Below the pieces are notes generated by a model. It searched no databases. It was not told where the DNA came from and saw nothing but the letters and a program-made list of their open reading frames with translations. This document shows, piece by piece, positions 31,657-35,226 of a DNA stretch of 35,226 bases. The DNA is from Acidobacteriota bacterium. Its GTDB lineage: Bacteria; Acidobacteriota; Vicinamibacteria; Vicinamibacterales; CAVVIG01. The stretch is taken from contig JADGOC010000022.1 in assembly GCA_017883165.1 (NCBI GenBank), forward strand, positions 1 through 35,226. The letters are read 5' to 3'. The position numbers and the translations under genes are program-made. The stretch's first letter is position 1, and every line of letters begins with the position of its first letter.

Positions 31657-32235
31657 ATGACGCGTATCTTTCGCTTTCTTTCCGGGGGACTGGTTGTGTC
31701 CGGGCTGCTCATGACGCCCGCGGCCCCGTTTGCGAGAACCGGAACCGCCGCCACGGCCGAGGAGCTCAAAGCCGGCGACCCGGCGCCGGACTTCACGCTG
31801 CCCGGCACCGACGGCAAGCCCCACACGTTGTCACAGCTCAAGGGCCAAACGGTCGTTCTGGCGTGGTTCCCGAAGGCGTTTACCGGTGGTTGAACGGCCG
31901 AATGCAACTCGCTCCGTGCGAGCGGGGAACTGATTCGTAAGTACAACGTCGCGTATTTCATGATCAGCGGGGACACGCCCGAGGACAACAAGGCCTTCGC
32001 GGAAAAAGAGCACGCCGACTTCACGATGCTGTCCAACCCGGACAAGAAGGTCGCGATCGCGTACGGCGTCATCGCCGCCGACGCGCCGCCCGACCGGCAG
32101 TACGCCAAACGATGGACGTTCTACATCGGTCCAGACGGCAAGATCATCTTCATCGATAAGCAAGTGCATCCGGCAACGTCGGGCGAAGACGTCGTGGCGA
32201 AGCTCAAGGAGCTCAACGTACCGGAACGGCGGTAG
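31657..32235 (+). CDS. Secreted Bcp/PrxQ-type peroxiredoxin with in-frame UGA at the catalytic position (probable selenoprotein)
   Basis: Peroxiredoxins of this type reduce peroxides with a peroxidatic cysteine in the motif FPKAFTxGCTxEC. Read through the TGA at 31891-31893, the 192-residue protein has a signal sequence ([20 protein letters not shown]), then [34 protein letters not shown], [TGA, residue 79], [13 protein letters not shown] with the second Cys at 83, and [20 protein letters not shown]. After these come [17 protein letters not shown] and a complete C-terminus ending [10 protein letters not shown]. The TGA replaces exactly the peroxidatic Cys; the frame continues with full family similarity and normal codon use. 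Selenocysteine at this site is known in other peroxiredoxins. The start ATG has AAGGAGG six bases upstream. The alternative is a one-base nonsense mutation (TGC or TGT to TGA). Confidence 0.85.
31891..31936 (+). promoter_or_regulatory. Candidate bacterial SECIS hairpin after the UGA
   Basis: After the UGA (31891-31893) a 5-bp stem CTCGC / GCGAG (31908-31912, 31918-31922) closes on loop TCCGT, with a possible lower stem GAAT / ATTC (31900-31903, 31933-31936). The loop guanine is 23 bases after the UGA. An alternative fold CTCC / GGGG (31912-31915, 31924-31927) would put GT at the start of the loop, which fits bacterial SECIS rules better. Which fold SelB would bind cannot be decided by eye. 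Confidence 0.5.
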
Positions 32236-32244
32236 CTTCGGTGT

Positions 32245-35226
32245 TCATCGCGTCGCGCTGATGCTGATCGGCGGCACGTTCGCCGCCTTCAGCGTCGCGT
32301 TGAGCGCCGCCAGATCCGATCCTTCGAGCGCAATCCAGCGCGCCATCAGCTTCGCCGCCGCCTGACGCCGCTCGCCGACTGCGGCTGCCAGTGGCGCGGT
32401 CGGCGTCGCGTCGGCGGCCTGCAGCGTCGCCATCAGCGGCGCCAGCGTGCCGCCCACGCACGAGAGGGTGTCCGGCGCCCCTTGAGCGGGGCCGCCGCGG
32501 CCGCCACCAGCGCCGCGGCCGCCACGCCCTCCGCCCACCCCGCAGGACCCTTCGATCGCCGCGGCCTTCTTGTCGAAATCGGCGAGCGCCTGCGCGGCCG
32601 GACCCTGCGCGGCGCGATCCTGGGCCGCTTTCACCAGCGCCCGCAGCGCGCGAATCTTGTCGACCGCGGCCTGCGCGCTCGCCGTGGCGTCGTAGAGCGC
32701 CTTCGACAGCGTGAACTGCTGCGCGAGGCCGAGCGCCGGCGTCCGCACGCGCGGATCCGTTTTGAGCGTGAGCGGCTGCGTGTAGCTCTTGCCGTTGACG
32801 GTGAGTTTCACGGTGTATGCGCCCGGCGCGGCCCACGGCGTCGATGGCGCTGGGACGGTGTTGTGCGCGACCGCCGCGATCGGCAGCCCGCCGCGCCCGC
32901 CGGCCGCGCCAGGAATCGGCTGGTAGTGCACATCCCACAGGAAGCGATGCATCCCCGCCGCGGCCGACAACGATTGCGGCGGGCGATACCAATACAACGG
33001 AACCGGCGCCGTCGCCGGATCGGGCGTCTCGATCGGATCGGTGCTCGCGTAGCGCCGGACGAGTCTGCCGGAGGCGTCGAGAATCTCGAGCGTCACCGGC
33101 GTCGCCGCCGCACCCTTCAGCGCGTAATTGATGATCGCGCCGTCCGGCGGATTCTCTCCCGTCGCCTCGTCGGGCGGAATCGGCGTGTCCGTGTTGGTGT
33201 TCCATCGCACGCGATACGCGACCTCGGGCTTGAAGAGCACCGCATCAGAAGCCGCCGCGGCGGCGTCGAGCTGACGCAGCGGCGTGATGTCATCCAGGAT
33301 CCAGATGCCTCGGCCGTGCGTGCCGGCAATGAGATCGTCGTTCTTGACGATGAGATCCCGGACCGAGGTGGCCGGCATGTTCAGCCGCAGCGACTGCCAG
33401 TTGTCGCCATCGTCGAACGAGACGTAGACCTGGCGTTCGGTGCCGGCGTAGAGGAGGCCCTTGCGTTTGGGGTCTTCGCGGACGACGTTGACGGGCGCGC
33501 CGTCGGGGATGCCGCTGGTGATGTGCGTCCACGTCTTGCCGCCGTCGCGTGTGCGGTAGATGTGCGGCGACATGTCGTCGAGCCGCAGCGTGTTGATCGC
33601 GGCGTACGCGGTCAGCGCGTCGAAGTGCCCGGCGTCCATCAGCGACACTTTCGCGAACGGCTTCAGGTCCGGCGGCGTCACGTTGGTCCAGTGGCTGCCG
33701 CCGTCGATTGTCACGTGGATCAGCCCGTCGTCGGTGCCGGCCCAGATGCGGTTGATGTCGAGCGGTGACGGCGCGACGGTGTAGATCACGCCGCGCTGGC
33801 TCGGCTGCGCCGTCGGGTCATTCTTATACTTGCCGACGGTGGGCGGCACCTCCCACGTCGGACGCGAGAGGTCGGGGCTGATCTGCGTCCACGCCTGGCC
33901 GCCGGTGGACGTCTTCCACAGCGTGTTGCCGGCGTAGTAGAGGACGTGCGGATCGATCGGCGAGAAGAGTACCGGGGCGGTCCGCAGCGTGCGGATGGCG
34001 CCGCGTCCTCCGGCGGTCGGCGCGACGTTCTGCACCTGGTTGGTCCGCCGGTCGGTGCGCGTCGGCGCGCGGCCGCCGTAGATGATCTCCGGATTGAGCG
34101 GGTCGGGCGCGGCGTAGCCGTATTCGTCGACGCCGACGGGGTGCCAGTCGCGGAACGTGATCTCGCCGTCGTTGCCGCGGCTGGAGACGCACGCCGAGCC
34201 ACTCTCTTGCTGGCCGCCGCAGACGTGATAGGGGAACGCGTTGTCCGCCGCGACGTGATACATCTGCGCGGTCGGCTGATTGAACCACGAGCTCCACGTC
34301 TCGCCGCCGTTCACAGTAATGATAGTTCCCTGGTCGCTCGCTATCGCGATGATGTCCGGGTTGACGGGATTGATCCACGCGCGCTGATAATCGTCGCCGC
34401 CGGGCGCGCCGCGAATGCCGGTCCACGACTTGCCGCCGTCGATCGACTTCCAGGTCACCACGCTCGCGACGATCAGCATGTCGGCGTTCTTCGGATTGAC
34501 GACCGGCACGGGGAGATCGCCGCCGCCGATGCGTCCGGCGGGGCGGTTGTCGGTCGTGGCCCGCGTCCAGGTCTCGCCCGCGTCGTCGGATCGAAAGATG
34601 CCGACGGCCTGCCCGGTGGCGACCGTCGCGTACAAACGGCGCGGATCGCTCGGCGCGGCCGCGATGTCGGCTTGCGTCACGCCCTCAGGCAGCCCTTTCG
34701 TCAGCGGCTTCCACGTATTGCCACCGTCGGTCGACTTGAAGATGCCGCCGTTGGTGCCGTTCCACGCGCCGTTTTCCCATGGGCCCTGACGCGTTTCCCA
34801 CAGGCACGCGTACAGGATGTCGGGGTCTTTCGGATCGAATTCGAGATCCGAGGCGCCGGTGTTTTCGTCCTTGTAGAGGATCTTCTGAAATGTGCGGCCG
34901 CCGTCGGTCGAGCGAAACACGCCGCGCTCTTCGTTCGGTCCGTACGGATGTCCCAGGACGGCGACAAACAGCCGATTCGCGTCGCGCGGGTCCACGAGGA
35001 TGTAGGGAATCTGCTGGCCGTCGCGCAGGCCGAGATGTGTCCACGTCTTGCCGGCGTCGATCGACTTGTAGATGCCATCGCCGGTCGACAGATCGGGGCG
35101 CGCGATGCCTTCGCCGCTGCCGACGTAGACGATGTTCGGATCGGAGGGTGCGACGGCGACGGCGCCAATCGAGCCGGTCGGCTGATCGTCGAAGATCGGC
35201 TGCCAGGTGCGGCCGTAGTCGTTGGT
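32245..35226 (-). CDS. BNR/sortilin-like repeat protein, C-terminal part (runs off the window)
   Basis: At least 993 residues are here; the frame is open to the window edge, so the N-terminus is missing. The first two thirds are many beta-propeller blades with Asp-box/BNR motifs: SIDAGKTWTHLG, STDGGRTFQKIL, STDGGNTWKPLT, SDDAGETWTRAT, SIDGGKSWTGIR, TRDGGKTWTHIT and FDDGDNWQSL. After the propeller comes HGRGIWILDDITPLRQL, the typical family closing motif, then Ig-like beta domains (GAYTVKLTVNGKSYTQPLTL) and a Gly-rich segment near residue 860. Such proteins are numerous and secreted in Acidobacteriota, commonly annotated as glycosyl hydrolase or VPS10-like, though no catalytic residues are identified here. 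The stop faces the peroxiredoxin stop nine bases away. Confidence 0.9.
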   Translation of the reverse strand, partial: TNDYGRTWQPIFDDQPTGSIGAVAVAPSDPNIVYVGSGEGIARPDLSTGDGIYKSIDAGKTWTHLGLRDGQQIPYILVDPRDANRLFVAVLGHPYGPNEERGVFRSTDGGRTFQKILYKDENTGASDLEFDPKDPDILYACLWETRQGPWENGAWNGTNGGIFKSTDGGNTWKPLTKGLPEGVTQADIAAAPSDPRRLYATVATGQAVGIFRSDDAGETWTRATTDNRPAGRIGGGDLPVPVVNPKNADMLIVASVVTWKSIDGGKSWTGIRGAPGGDDYQRAWINPVNPDIIAIASDQGTIITVNGGETWSSWFNQPTAQMYHVAADNAFPYHVCGGQQESGSACVSSRGNDGEITFRDWHPVGVDEYGYAAPDPLNPEIIYGGRAPTRTDRRTNQVQNVAPTAGGRGAIRTLRTAPVLFSPIDPHVLYYAGNTLWKTSTGGQAWTQISPDLSRPTWEVPPTVGKYKNDPTAQPSQRGVIYTVAPSPLDINRIWAGTDDGLIHVTIDGGSHWTNVTPPDLKPFAKVSLMDAGHFDALTAYAAINTLRLDDMSPHIYRTRDGGKTWTHITSGIPDGAPVNVVREDPKRKGLLYAGTERQVYVSFDDGDNWQSLRLNMPATSVRDLIVKNDDLIAGTHGRGIWILDDITPLRQLDAAAAASDAVLFKPEVAYRVRWNTNTDTPIPPDEATGENPPDGAIINYALKGAAATPVTLEILDASGRLVRRYASTDPIETPDPATAPVPLYWYRPPQSLSAAAGMHRFLWDVHYQPIPGAAGGRGGLPIAAVAHNTVPAPSTPWAAPGAYTVKLTVNGKSYTQPLTLKTDPRVRTPALGLAQQFTLSKALYDATASAQAAVDKIRALRALVKAAQDRAAQGPAAQALADFDKKAAAIEGSCGVGGGRGGRGAGGGRGGPAQGAPDTLSCVGGTLAPLMATLQAADATPTAPLAAAVGERRQAAAKLMARWIALEGSDLAALNATLKAANVPPISISATR

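Overview
This window (GC-rich, gene-dense, no stretch over about 300 bases without a gene) looks like the chromosome of an Acidobacteriota bacterium, probably from the Vicinamibacteria side of the phylum. The evidence is two large secreted proteins of the acidobacterial 'VWFA-related' type, a very large BNR/sortilin-like repeat protein, codon use saturated with G/C at third positions, and a Gram-negative-style envelope gene set. No rRNA, tRNA, CRISPR array, insertion sequence or phage gene was seen.

Left part (1-13532, all minus strand). Reading in the direction of transcription: an M24 peptidase, an HtrA/Deg protease, a MidA-like methyltransferase, a multi-pass membrane protein, a CYTH phosphatase/cyclase-like protein, a sugar-1-phosphate nucleotidyltransferase with a beta-helix tail, an AmgK-like sugar kinase, a TIM-barrel isomerase, asnS, rimO, and then the rimP-nusA-infB translation/transcription operon. 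Most neighbours overlap by 1-4 bases or sit a few bases apart. The rimP-nusA-infB group has its own TATAAT promoter and a terminator-like hairpin that ends only a few bases before the rimP start codon.

Middle (13533-18193, plus strand). A nearly symmetrical palindrome carrying two opposed TATACT boxes separates the M24 peptidase from a three-gene secreted set: VWFA protein, PrcB-domain protein, second VWFA protein. The two VWFA genes are clearly paralogous. Then, on the minus strand (18194-24588): a small secreted protein, a zinc-ribbon protein, a glycogen/alpha-glucan phosphorylase, a threonine dehydratase-like enzyme, a DNPH1/Rcl-like nucleotide hydrolase, a DmpA-type (P1/S58) peptidase and a YetF/DUF421 membrane protein.

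Right part (24568-35226). Plus strand: an LtaS/OpgB-like phosphoglycerol transferase with an unusual N-terminal lipoprotein/beta-sandwich part, an outer-membrane-type protein, a small membrane protein coupled to a bactofilin-like membrane protein, and a zinc-ribbon protein. Between them lies a decayed C-terminal fragment of an MFS transporter. Minus strand: a B12-binding radical-SAM protein and, at the edge, the partial BNR-repeat protein.

The most notable item is at 31657-32235: a secreted Bcp/PrxQ-type peroxiredoxin whose peroxidatic cysteine codon is an in-frame TGA, with the reading frame and family sequence intact on both sides and a hairpin at the expected distance downstream. It reads as a selenoprotein that a standard gene caller would split in two or discard.

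A second theme is small repetitive DNA that has entered genes without breaking them: three different degenerate 7-bp tandem arrays (inside rimO, at the midA start, and filling the peptidase/DNPH1 junction), a perfect 60-bp palindrome inside midA, and an inverted repeat inside a signal-peptide coding region. A third theme is compact promoters: several genes have a -10 box only 5-7 bases before the start codon, which suggests leaderless mRNAs.
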